8,814 nucleotides of DNA from Actinomycetales bacterium Ga0077552 (GCA_001464255.1 LNFD01000248.1:1-8814), one strand, 5' to 3'; positions 1 through 5,710 are shown, counted from the first letter of the stretch. Numbers and translations: made by a program. Notes: generated by a model from the letters alone, not told the origin.

Positions 1-1
1 C

Positions 2-616
2 CCCGTCGGCAGCGGTATGCAGATCTTCATCAAGACTCCGACGGGCGACACCATCACGCTCGACGTCGAAAGCTCCGACACGATCGACAACGTCAAACAG
101 AAGATTCAAGACAAGACCGGAATCACGCCCGACCGCGTTCGATTGATCTTCGACGGCAAGCAGCTCGAAGAGGGGCGCACGCTCTCGGACTACAACATCC
201 AGAAGGAGAGCACCCTGCACATGGTGCCGCGTACTCCGCTCGCCATCACGACCCTCGCGCTGCCGCCGTTCGTGCTGAACGCACCGTACTCAGCGACGGT
301 GGCCGCGGTTGGCGGTCTGACGCCAGCGACCTTCGCCGTCACAACGGGGGCCCTGCCCCGAGGGGTGGTGTTCGACACCGCGACCGGGGCGCTCACCGGA
401 ACTCCGACCGATTCGGGGCCGTGGTCGTTCACGATCGCGGCGGACTCCGCGGGCGTCATGGTTGCCCAGACGTTCTCGGGCACGATCGCACCTCAGCTCG
501 CCGCGACCGGAGTCGACGTGGCCCCGCTCGTTGGTGCGGCGGCACTGCTGCTTCTGGTGGGCGCGGCATTGCGCCTTCCGCTCAGCGCGGGAAGGGCATC
601 CATTCGCCTTCGCTGA
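2..616 (+). CDS. Cell-surface protein fragment: ubiquitin-like domain, Ig-like domain, LAATG sortase signal (5' partial)
   Basis: The frame is open to the left edge (it reads PVGSG before the Met at 17) and has no ribosome binding site there, so this is probably the C-terminal part of a longer secreted protein. Numbering from Met 17, residues 1-72 are a ubiquitin fold: 57 of 72 residues match human and 59 of 72 match yeast ubiquitin, both recalled from memory. K6, K27, K29, K33, K48, K63, I44 and V70 are kept. L8 is Pro, K11 is Asp, and the RLRGG tail is replaced by RTPLA, so it cannot be conjugated by the normal diglycine end. Residues about 75-157 resemble a putative Ig (He_PIG-like) domain with LPRGVVFDTATGALTGTP. 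LAATG at 161-165 (nt 497-511), a hydrophobic segment at about 168-187 and an Arg-bearing tail form a sortase-E-type anchor. It overlaps the convergent peptidase gene by 35 bp. The ubiquitin part uses somewhat more A/T-ending codons (aaa, att, caa, gga, ttg) than its neighbours. Function unknown; surface display is inferred. Confidence 0.88.
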   Translation, partial: PVGSGMQIFIKTPTGDTITLDVESSDTIDNVKQKIQDKTGITPDRVRLIFDGKQLEEGRTLSDYNIQKESTLHMVPRTPLAITTLALPPFVLNAPYSATVAAVGGLTPATFAVTTGALPRGVVFDTATGALTGTPTDSGPWSFTIAADSAGVMVAQTFSGTIAPQLAATGVDVAPLVGAAALLLLVGAALRLPLSAGRASIRLR

Positions 617-1262
617 CGACCTGCACCACGCCGTCGACGACGCTGATGGCGGTCTGGTCGTCGATCGCGTAGGCGGGGGTGTCGAGCTTCGCCGCCCAGC
701 CCTCGGCGGCGGCACGGGAGTTGCCGGGCTCACCGTCGGGGGCGAGGTGGGGGCAGATCGAGAAGTCGACGAGCCCGAGCGCGGTGTCGTCGGCCTCGTC
801 GTCGCCCGCCGGCCGCCAGCCGACGAACTCGCGGCCGATGCGCGGCGTCATGACCATGCTGCCCGCGCTCATGCCCACCCACACGGTGTTCGCCAGCTGC
901 GGGAAGAGCGTGTCGAGCCCCGATTCGCGCACCCAGTTGGCGAGGTAGAGGGCGTCGCCGCCGGCGACGAGCAGCACGTCGGTCTCGAGCACGAGGGGCT
1001 TCCAGCGCTCGTCGTCGATGCTGGGCAGGGCGGTGAGCTCGAGCACGCCGACCGACTTCCAGCCCAGGTCGACCATCGGGTTCTCGGCGTGGCCGCTGAT
1101 GAACTCCCAGGCCTTCACGCCGGGCCCGACCCAGGGGTGCCCGTACATCGCCGTCGGAATGCACAGGGCGGTGCTCTCGCCGATGGGCTTGCCGAGCAGC
1201 TCGACGAGGGCGTCGGCGATCGTGGGGTTGGTGACTCCGCCCGACGTGAGCAGCAGTTTCAT
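582..1262 (-). CDS. Peptidase S51 (peptidase E-like) family serine peptidase
   Basis: A 226-residue protein with the S51 layout. It starts MKLLLTSGG, has a GGD motif at 101-103 (GGDALYL), and GMSAGS at 130-135 places the candidate nucleophile at Ser132. FSICPH puts a candidate catalytic His at 172. Classical peptidase E cleaves N-terminal Asp-X dipeptides in the cytoplasm; other S51 members are cyanophycinases, so the substrate here is not proven. There is no signal peptide. The ATG at 1262 is chosen because GAGGAGG lies 4 nt upstream (1267-1273) and homology begins there; a longer frame extends upstream but reads as non-coding. The gene lies 58 bp downstream of the tetR stop on the same strand, so partial co-transcription is possible. 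A TACGCT box and a 14-bp palindrome in that gap suggest its own promoter. The 3' end overlaps the convergent surface-protein gene. Confidence 0.85.
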   Translation of the reverse strand: MKLLLTSGGVTNPTIADALVELLGKPIGESTALCIPTAMYGHPWVGPGVKAWEFISGHAENPMVDLGWKSVGVLELTALPSIDDERWKPLVLETDVLLVAGGDALYLANWVRESGLDTLFPQLANTVWVGMSAGSMVMTPRIGREFVGWRPAGDDEADDTALGLVDFSICPHLAPDGEPGNSRAAAEGWAAKLDTPAYAIDDQTAISVVDGVVQVVSEGEWMPFPR

Positions 1263-1266
1263 GGCG

Positions 1267-1273
1267 CCTCCTC
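1267..1273 (-). promoter_or_regulatory. Ribosome binding site of the S51 peptidase gene
   Basis: GAGGAGG on the minus strand, 4 nt before the ATG at 1262. It fixes the start of the peptidase and excludes the 37-codon upstream extension. Confidence 0.75.
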
Positions 1274-1290
1274 GGCGGTGGGCGATGGTC

Positions 1291-1310
1291 GACGTCGCGA
1301 CGTCAGCGTA
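1291..1310 (-). promoter_or_regulatory. Candidate promoter of the S51 peptidase with a 14-bp palindrome at the predicted start site
   Basis: On the minus strand TACGCT (1310-1305) matches the actinobacterial TANNNT -10 form. Directly after it, 1291-1304 is a perfect 14-bp palindrome (GACGTCGCGACGTC), placed where transcription would begin. The leader would then be about 36 nt and carry the strong ribosome binding site. No convincing -35 is visible. The palindrome could be an operator or a chance GC-rich repeat. Confidence 0.35.
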
Positions 1311-1320
1311 TCGAGCGCCG

Positions 1321-1950
1321 TCACCGTCGGGTCGAGAGGACGGCGGTGGCGGCGATGCGGAGAGTGCCGTCATGGAAGGCGGCCCGCGAGAGTGCGCCGG
1401 GCAATGCTTGCTCGGTGACGAGGCCGGTGAGCACGGTGCCGAGGAACCGTGCGCCCGCGTCGGCGTCGAACTGCAGCGCGCCCGTGTCGGAATCGTCGGC
1501 GGCTTCGGCGTGCAGCGTCGTCACCCAGCCGGCGATCTGCCGCAGCGCGAGCCGTTCGAGCGCGAGCGTGGGCGCGGCCTGTTCGTCGGTGGCGATGGAC
1601 GAGGGTGCGGCCAGGGCGGAGCGCAGCCGGGCGCGCGCCGACTCGTCGGCGAGCGCGTCGCGGAGGGTGCCGCGCAGGAGGTCGACGAGGCGTTCGACCG
1701 CGGGCCGAGTGGTGTCGTGCAGCGCGCTCTCGAGCTCATCGGTGGGCTGGATGGCGGCGATCGCTGCCACGACCGCGTCGATGAGGTCTCGTTGGGTGGG
1801 GAAGAAGTGCCGCAGTGAGCCCGTGCTGACGCCCGCCCGCTGCGCGACCGCGCGCACGCTGAGGGTCGCGGCGGGGTCGTCGGCGAGCATCGCGGCGGCC
1901 GCCGACAGGATGCGCTCGCGCGTCGAAACCGGGGTCTGGCGCTCAGGCAC
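1321..1950 (-). CDS. TetR/AcrR-family transcriptional regulator
   Basis: A 209-residue protein with a TetR N-terminal DNA-binding domain. STRERILSAAAAML (about 9-22) forms helix 1, and VRAVAQRAGVSTGSLRHFF (about 32-50) forms the helix-turn-helix with the usual S/T-G-S-L-x-x-F-F ending. The remainder is a divergent, Ala-rich helical ligand domain; the ligand cannot be read. The start is taken as GTG at 1950 because GGAGGAGG sits 5 nt before it. The upstream in-frame ATG at 1968 would place that Shine-Dalgarno sequence inside the coding region. The gene diverges from the membrane protein at 2038 across a double operator at 1972-2015, which begins 22 bp before the start codon, so autoregulation and control of the divergent gene are expected. 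The peptidase gene follows 58 bp downstream. Confidence 0.9.
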   Translation of the reverse strand: MPERQTPVSTRERILSAAAAMLADDPAATLSVRAVAQRAGVSTGSLRHFFPTQRDLIDAVVAAIAAIQPTDELESALHDTTRPAVERLVDLLRGTLRDALADESARARLRSALAAPSSIATDEQAAPTLALERLALRQIAGWVTTLHAEAADDSDTGALQFDADAGARFLGTVLTGLVTEQALPGALSRAAFHDGTLRIAATAVLSTRR

Positions 1951-1954
1951 GGTG

Positions 1955-1963
1955 ACCTCCTCC
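1955..1963 (-). promoter_or_regulatory. Start-deciding ribosome binding site of the tetR gene
   Basis: GGAGGAGGT on the minus strand lies just upstream of the GTG at 1950 and downstream of the ATG at 1968. It supports the shorter, GTG-initiated protein. Confidence 0.65.
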
Positions 1964-1971
1964 GTCATTAC

Positions 1972-2015
1972 TAGTACAGTGTGCTAGTCTCGCTTGCTAC
2001 TAGCACACTGTACTA
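1972..2015. promoter_or_regulatory. Double TetR-type operator in the divergent promoter region
   Basis: A perfect 17-bp inverted repeat: TAGTACAGTGTGCTAGT at 1972-1988 and its exact complement at 1999-2015, with a 10-bp spacer. Each arm is itself a near-palindrome of 15 bp, of form TAG(T/C)ACA-N-TGT(G/A)CTA, centred at 1979 and 2008. This looks like two operator copies 29 bp apart. The AT-richness stands out sharply from the surroundings. TGC-TAGTCT (1982-1990) inside it resembles an extended -10 for the plus-strand gene. The position between tetR and the gene at 2038 makes it the likely binding site for the adjacent TetR protein; binding itself is inferred. Confidence 0.85.
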
Positions 2016-2037
2016 CTAGGCGAGGGGATGAGCACGC

Positions 2038-2691
2038 ATGGCGGGGTCGACGTGGCGGCGGGGTGTGTTCGCGAACCGGGTGAAGCCGGGCGACGGCAGC
2101 GCTCTGCCGCCCTACCGGTGGTGGCAGACCCCCGTGCGCACGCTGATGATGCTGACGCAGGCCGACGGCCAGGGCGGCACCACCACCTACGCGGTCGACA
2201 TCCGCACGCTCGGCGACCGCTCCGACGGCGAGGTGCGCGCGCGGCTCTACGCGAACGGCAGGCAGACCGCCTGGTCACGGCTGCCGGCGATGTTCCGGGT
2301 GCCGGGAGGGGTCATCGACGTGCGCGCGGGTACATTCGGGGTGAAGCGCTGCCACTTCGTGCCCGATCAGGGCGCCGAGCGGCGGCTCGACCCGCACCCG
2401 CGATCGGCGCACGGTCGTCGCGCCCGGTTCGATCGGCGCCACCCCGTCGCGAGTCGAGTGATCGGAACGGTGAGCGCCCTCATCGTTCTCGGCGCGCTGG
2501 CCGTCACCGTGCCGCAGCTCGTGGAGGTCATCAGCGCTGCCCCGGCGATCGCCGACAGCCTCGGGGAATTCACCTCGCCGATCCGTCTCTCGCCGCTGCA
2601 GAACGTCATGGTGACCCTCGCGGCCATCGCGGCGAGCACGGAGCGGGCGTTGCGGCTGCGGGCGACGTGGGTCGACGAGCTGGCGACCTGA
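2038..2691 (+). CDS. Unrecognised membrane-associated protein divergent from tetR
   Basis: A 217-residue protein that I cannot assign to a named family. Residues 1-110 look like a soluble, probably beta-rich domain (repeated Arg/Trp/Tyr and Gly turns, for example PPYRWWQTPVRTL and YAVDIRTLGD). A basic stretch rich in Arg/His covers about 112-140. A clear hydrophobic helix follows at about 141-159 (VIGTVSALIVLGALAVTVP), and a weaker hydrophobic stretch lies at about 187-200. No signal peptide is evident, so the N-terminal domain is probably cytoplasmic. ATG 2038 is the first start after an in-frame TGA at 2029, with GAGGGG at 2022-2027. The gene sits immediately beyond the TetR double operator, so repression by that TetR protein is the natural inference. 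It ends 37 bp before the convergent LysR-like gene. Confidence 0.75.
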   Translation: MAGSTWRRGVFANRVKPGDGSALPPYRWWQTPVRTLMMLTQADGQGGTTTYAVDIRTLGDRSDGEVRARLYANGRQTAWSRLPAMFRVPGGVIDVRAGTFGVKRCHFVPDQGAERRLDPHPRSAHGRRARFDRRHPVASRVIGTVSALIVLGALAVTVPQLVEVISAAPAIADSLGEFTSPIRLSPLQNVMVTLAAIAASTERALRLRATWVDELAT

Positions 2692-2728
2692 CGCATCGGC
2701 GAGAGAGCCGCGTGCGCGACGCGAGGCG

Positions 2729-3295
2729 CTACCGCGAGCTGTTCGCCGTGCGCCCCCGCACGATGCCGATGAACTCGTCGACCAAGGGATGCGCGGCCGC
2801 GGTCGGCCAGACGAGCGAGATGCTCGTCTCGACCCCGTCGGTCACGGGGCGTGCGACGACGTCCTTCCGCGAGTGGGCGCGGGCCACCGACTGCGGCATG
2901 ACGGCGACGCCGACGTTGGCGGCGACGAGCTCGACGGTGTCGCTGCCGCTGCCGCCGTGCAGGTCGACGGTGAGCACGACCACGTCGTCGAGACCGCCCA
3001 GCTCGACGAGGCTGACGCTGTCGAGGCCGGCCACGAGCGATCCCTTGGGGGCGACGACGACGGGCGCCTCGCGGTAGAGCGGGATGGCGTGCCAGGTTTC
3101 GTCGGCCGTCACGTCACGCAGCAGCGCCATGTGGGCGGTGCCCTCCGTGAGCGCCGCGAGCGCCGCATCCTGATTCATGGGGATCAGGTCGAGGCGGCCG
3201 CGGGGCCGGCGGTCGCGCCAGACGCGCTCCCACTTGCCCGGCGTGACGCCGGGCACGAAGGCGACGCGCAGCGGGTCGGGGTAGGGGGCGGCCAT
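2729..3295 (-). CDS. Solo LysR substrate-binding-domain protein (no helix-turn-helix)
   Basis: A 188-residue protein. DPLRVAFVPGVTPGKWERVW followed by LIPMNQDAALAALTEGTAHMALLRD and YREAPVVVAPKGS matches the effector domain of LysR-type regulators, a type-2 periplasmic-binding fold. LVAANVGVAVMPQSVARAHS corresponds to the usual 'G.Gva.lP' segment. The N-terminal winged helix-turn-helix of about 60 residues is absent, and no coding frame for it lies upstream: the 54-bp gap to the divergent gene is too short. It therefore cannot bind DNA by the normal LysR route and may act as a cytoplasmic ligand sensor. It has a leaderless-looking start: TAGCCT (3307-3302) sits 6 nt before the ATG. Its divergent partner is a DUF5997-like gene, a pairing I recall from other Actinobacteria but could not check. 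Confidence 0.82.
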   Translation of the reverse strand: MAAPYPDPLRVAFVPGVTPGKWERVWRDRRPRGRLDLIPMNQDAALAALTEGTAHMALLRDVTADETWHAIPLYREAPVVVAPKGSLVAGLDSVSLVELGGLDDVVVLTVDLHGGSGSDTVELVAANVGVAVMPQSVARAHSRKDVVARPVTDGVETSISLVWPTAAAHPLVDEFIGIVRGRTANSSR

Positions 3296-3301
3296 GCGCT
3301 C

Positions 3302-3307
3302 AGGCTA
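3302..3307 (-). promoter_or_regulatory. -10 box of a leaderless promoter for the LysR-like gene
   Basis: TAGCCT on the minus strand ends 6 nt before the ATG at 3295, so transcription would begin at or next to the start codon. No Shine-Dalgarno sequence is present, which agrees with leaderless translation. No clear -35 is visible. Confidence 0.55.
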
Positions 3308-3336
3308 CCGGCGCGGCCCGGCGGGCTGCCCGGCAG

Positions 3337-3342
3337 TACGCT
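3337..3342 (+). promoter_or_regulatory. -10 box of a leaderless promoter for the DUF5997-like gene
   Basis: TACGCT ends 7 nt before the ATG at 3350, and there is no Shine-Dalgarno sequence between them. It is arranged back to back with the LysR-like promoter inside a 54-bp intergenic gap. Confidence 0.5.
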
Positions 3343-3349
3343 CGACATC

Positions 3350-3943
3350 ATGACCGAGACCCCGCGCGAAGACCGCCGCCAGCAGCCGAAGCCGAAGAAG
3401 GAGCAGCTGCTGAGCCCCGCGACGGCGGCGAAGAAGCTCGGGCTGTACCTGCCGGCGACGCCGGAGGAGTTCCGCGCGACGCCGATCACGCGCACGCAGC
3501 TGCAGGCGCTCACCGACAGCCCGCCGGCGTGGTTGACGACCCTGCGCAAGGAGGGCCCGCACCCGCGCGATGAGGTGTCGCGCCGCCTGGGCGTGTCGAA
3601 CTCGGCGCTCGCACGCGCGGGCGTGAGCGACCACATGACGACGGCCGAGATCCGCGCGCTGCTCGACGACCGGCCCGAGTGGCTCGTGGCGGAGCGCGAG
3701 AAGCACGCGCCCGGCACCGGCATCGTGCCGGGCACGAAGGAACCCGCGCGACGCGGACGACGACGACCTCACCGACGAGCTCGTCTGAGGCTCAGCGCTC
3801 GGGGGCGTGCTCGCGCAGCAGGGCGAAGCCCGCTCGGTCGACCGAGCGGTCGCGGGCTGAGAGCACGACCACGCCGAAGCCCGCCGTGCGGTCGACGCCG
3901 ATGTAGCTGCGGAACCCTCCGGTACCGCCGTTGTGCCATGTGA
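3350..3943 (+). CDS. DUF5997-like protein with an apparent 3' frameshift
   Basis: Residues about 21-118 match what I recall of the DUF5997 family: a short soluble protein with SPATAAKKLGLYLPATPEEF, PPAWLTTLRKEGPHPRDEV, RLGVSNSALARAGV and RPEWLVAERE. The HPR...KLGVS-like part suggests a small helical, possibly HTH-like fold; function is unknown. The literal frame runs to 3943, but from codon 134 (about 3749) codon quality collapses. Third positions change from nearly all G/C to mostly A/T, and the protein becomes Arg-rich antisense of the convergent hydrolase gene. Shifting frame once within 3743-3750 gives an acidic tail ending DADDDDLTDELV and a TGA at 3786-3788, 3 bp before the convergent stop. 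The intact protein would be about 145 residues. The shift could be a true mutation or a sequencing error in the CCCGCGCG tract. Confidence 0.8.
   Translation: MTETPREDRRQQPKPKKEQLLSPATAAKKLGLYLPATPEEFRATPITRTQLQALTDSPPAWLTTLRKEGPHPRDEVSRRLGVSNSALARAGVSDHMTTAEIRALLDDRPEWLVAEREKHAPGTGIVPGTKEPARRGRRRPHRRARLRLSARGRARAAGRSPLGRPSGRGLRARPRRSPPCGRRRCSCGTLRYRRCAM
3743..3750 (+). other. Apparent frameshift site in the DUF5997-like gene
   Basis: The tract CCCGCGCG marks where third-position G/C preference moves from the upstream frame to another plus-strand frame. One base too many (for example CCC for CC) or two too few (a lost CG unit) explains it. After the shift every codon from 3750 to 3785 ends in G or C, and a stop follows at 3786. 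Confidence 0.7.
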
Positions 3944-4757
3944 TTTCGCGCCCGGGTCGGCCGAGGGTGATCCAGCCCGCGCCGATGCGCACGCCGGGGG
4001 AGTAGGGCGTGTGCGCGTCGAGTGCCGAGAGCCCGGGAGCCGTGCCGTCGAGGATGCGGTGCAGCAGGTCACGCATCGTGCCGATGGTGGCGCGGATGCC
4101 CCCGGCGGGCGCGATGGCCTCGCCCACCCAGGCGGCGCGCGGGCGGCCGCGACGGCTCGCGCCGAGCAGGCTCGTGGGGCGTAGCTCGTCGGCGTGGTGG
4201 GGTGTGGCGAACCCCGGGCCGAGCGTGGCGGTGAGCAGGTCACGGTAGCTCATCGACTCGGCAGCGGCGACGGCGTGCCCGAGCAGCTGAAAGCCGAGGT
4301 TCGAGTACCGGGCGCGCGGCGGGCCGAGCGCGATGCCACGGGTCTGCTCGAGCAACTGGTCGAGGGTCTCGCCGTAGGGGTTCTCTCCGCGCGTCCACAG
4401 CCGCCACGTGCGGCGCCAGGGCTGCATTCCAGGCGCGAGGCGCGGAAGACCCGAGTGGTGCGTCGCGAGCGATTCCAGCGTGATCGTCTCGACGGCGCCG
4501 TGATCGGCGAGCGGCAGCAGCGCACCGAGCGTGGTGGTGGGCTCGACCCGGCCGCGCTCGATCGACGCGCGGTAGAGCATCCCGGTGATGGCCTTCGAGA
4601 TCGAGCCGATCTCGAAGTCGTTCTCGGGTGCTGCGCCGCGCAGGGCTTCGGCACCGCCGTGCGGCGTCATGAGAGCGATCGCGGCGACGGGATGCCCCGG
4701 GTCCAGCGCGCGTTCTGCGCTCGCGATGAGAGCGCGGTCGCCGATCCAGGAGGTCAT
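3792..4757 (-). CDS. Serine hydrolase of the beta-lactamase/penicillin-binding (class C-like) fold
   Basis: A 321-residue protein with the three hallmark motifs: SISK at 52-55 (SxxK; nucleophile Ser52, general base Lys55), YSN at 151-153, and HNGGTGG starting at His275 in place of KTG. Context such as FEIGSISKAITGML, LATHHSGLPRL and ARYSNLGFQLLG is typical of the esterase/peptidase-like branch. There is no signal peptide, so it is probably cytoplasmic and unlikely to be a secreted antibiotic-degrading enzyme; the substrate is unknown. The ATG at 4757 is chosen because the protein family begins there and it forms an ATGA overlap with the stop of the upstream gene, implying translational coupling. 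A TAGCCT box 7 nt upstream offers a second, leaderless transcript. It is the last gene of the minus-strand cluster and is followed 3 bp later by the frame-corrected stop of the convergent gene. Confidence 0.9.
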   Translation of the reverse strand: MTSWIGDRALIASAERALDPGHPVAAIALMTPHGGAEALRGAAPENDFEIGSISKAITGMLYRASIERGRVEPTTTLGALLPLADHGAVETITLESLATHHSGLPRLAPGMQPWRRTWRLWTRGENPYGETLDQLLEQTRGIALGPPRARYSNLGFQLLGHAVAAAESMSYRDLLTATLGPGFATPHHADELRPTSLLGASRRGRPRAAWVGEAIAPAGGIRATIGTMRDLLHRILDGTAPGLSALDAHTPYSPGVRIGAGWITLGRPGREITWHNGGTGGFRSYIGVDRTAGFGVVVLSARDRSVDRAGFALLREHAPER

Positions 4758-5710
4758 GGCCTCGAGGCTAGCGGGGCACCGCGCCGCGGCCGCGCCCACA
4801 CCCCGAGCAGCCCCGGCAGCACGGCCACGAGCCCGAGCAGCCCGAACACGATGCTCGCGGCGAGGCTCGCGCTCGCGGTCGCGCCCGCGAGCGGCAGCAG
4901 CGCGGCGGCCGCGCCCTCGCGCAGCCCCCAGCCGCTGATCGTGATGGGCACGAGCATCGTCAGCAGGATGAGCGGCACGAGCGTGACGACCGCCGCGAAG
5001 GGCAGGCTCAGGCCGATCGCGGCCGCCGACGCCCAGAACGCGATCAGGATGCACGCGGTCGTGCCCGCGCTGAGCGCGAGCTGCGGCAGCCAGACCCGGC
5101 GACCCACGAGGGCCACCGCCGCGGTGCGCGACAGCTCGGCCACGCGCGGGCCGACACGGCCCGGCAGCCATCGGGCGGCGAGCAGCAGCCCGACGAGAGC
5201 GAGCGAGGCGAGGGTGACGGTGGCGGCGAGGCCGAGCATCCACGCGGGCCAGTCGAGGCCGCCGGGCGCGAGCGTGGTGACGGTGACCGCGATGGCCATG
5301 GTGGCGAGCAGCGCGACCTGGCCGGCGAAGCGCTCGACGACGACGGCCTGCGCCGCCACGGCGAGGCCCGCCTGCTCGCGGCTGCGCACGGCGCGGCCCG
5401 CGTCGCCGACCACGCCCCCCGGCACGGTCGAGTTGACGAGCTGGGCCAGGTAGTACTCGCGCAGCGCGTGCCCGCGGCGAAGCGGCAGGCCGAGCGAGCC
5501 CGCGGTGAGGCGCCAGCGCTCAGCGGCGAGCACGGTGTGCAGGGTGAGCGCGGCGAGGGCGACGAGCATCCACGCGGGATTCGCGGAGGCGAGCGCCTCG
5601 AGCGCGTCTGACCCGTCGGCGACCTGCCAGAGCAGGGCGAGCAGGCCGATCGTGACGAGCGCCTGCGCGGCGACGACGAGCGCGCGGCGGCCTAGGCGCG
5701 GCGTCGCCAC
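4754..5710 (-). CDS. UPF0104 / lysylphosphatidylglycerol synthase transmembrane-domain protein
   Basis: A 318-residue integral membrane protein with about eight hydrophobic segments (roughly 8-30, 45-63, 130-148, 155-178, 207-233, 236-262, 264-282, 284-304). Family signatures are NSTVPGGVVGDAGRA at 93-107 and PITISGWGLREGAAAALL at about 255-272, as in the membrane half of MprF and the AglD/YbhN group. The soluble aminoacyl-transferase half of MprF is absent, so it should not by itself make lysyl-lipids; a role in moving or handling lipid-linked substrates is inferred. The start is uncertain. GTG at 5710 (another at 5716) overlaps the upstream phosphatidyltransferase gene by 19 bp and has no obvious ribosome binding site, consistent with coupling. 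Its TGA overlaps the next ATG. Confidence 0.85.
   Translation of the reverse strand: MATPRLGRRALVVAAQALVTIGLLALLWQVADGSDALEALASANPAWMLVALAALTLHTVLAAERWRLTAGSLGLPLRRGHALREYYLAQLVNSTVPGGVVGDAGRAVRSREQAGLAVAAQAVVVERFAGQVALLATMAIAVTVTTLAPGGLDWPAWMLGLAATVTLASLALVGLLLAARWLPGRVGPRVAELSRTAAVALVGRRVWLPQLALSAGTTACILIAFWASAAAIGLSLPFAAVVTLVPLILLTMLVPITISGWGLREGAAAALLPLAGATASASLAASIVFGLLGLVAVLPGLLGVWARPRRGAPLASRP
4765..4770 (-). promoter_or_regulatory. Possible internal leaderless promoter for the serine hydrolase
   Basis: TAGCCT on the minus strand ends 7 nt before the ATG at 4757, inside the last codons of the upstream gene. It is created partly by a CTA leucine codon, which is rare in such GC-rich DNA. 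No Shine-Dalgarno sequence of good quality is present. Confidence 0.4.

Noticed and set aside
462..1418. Long plus-strand frame of 318 codons
   Set aside because: It is the antisense of the S51 peptidase and lies in a poor codon frame; its protein is a low-complexity Arg/Gly/Val shadow with no family motifs.
2709..2723. CGCGT-N5-ACGCG hairpin between convergent genes as a bidirectional terminator
   Set aside because: The stem is only 5 bp and there is no T-tract; expected by chance in GC-rich DNA.
2028..3077. Plus-strand frame starting at ATG 2028
   Set aside because: Arg/Ala-rich shadow of the real gene at 2038 and of the LysR-like antisense strand. The ribosome binding site spacing to 2028 is also too short.
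3316..3334. GCCCGGC direct repeat in the LysR-like/DUF5997-like promoter gap
   Set aside because: A 7-bp all-GC repeat in such DNA is not significant without conservation data.
3792..4757. Reading the serine hydrolase as an antibiotic-resistance beta-lactamase
   Set aside because: No signal peptide, HNG in place of KTG, and operon placement with lipid and repair genes; the fold also covers many esterases and peptidases.
4758..5243. Upstream extension of the serine hydrolase frame to 5243
   Set aside because: It overlaps the well-supported UPF0104 gene in another frame and has shadow composition; the family start is at 4757.
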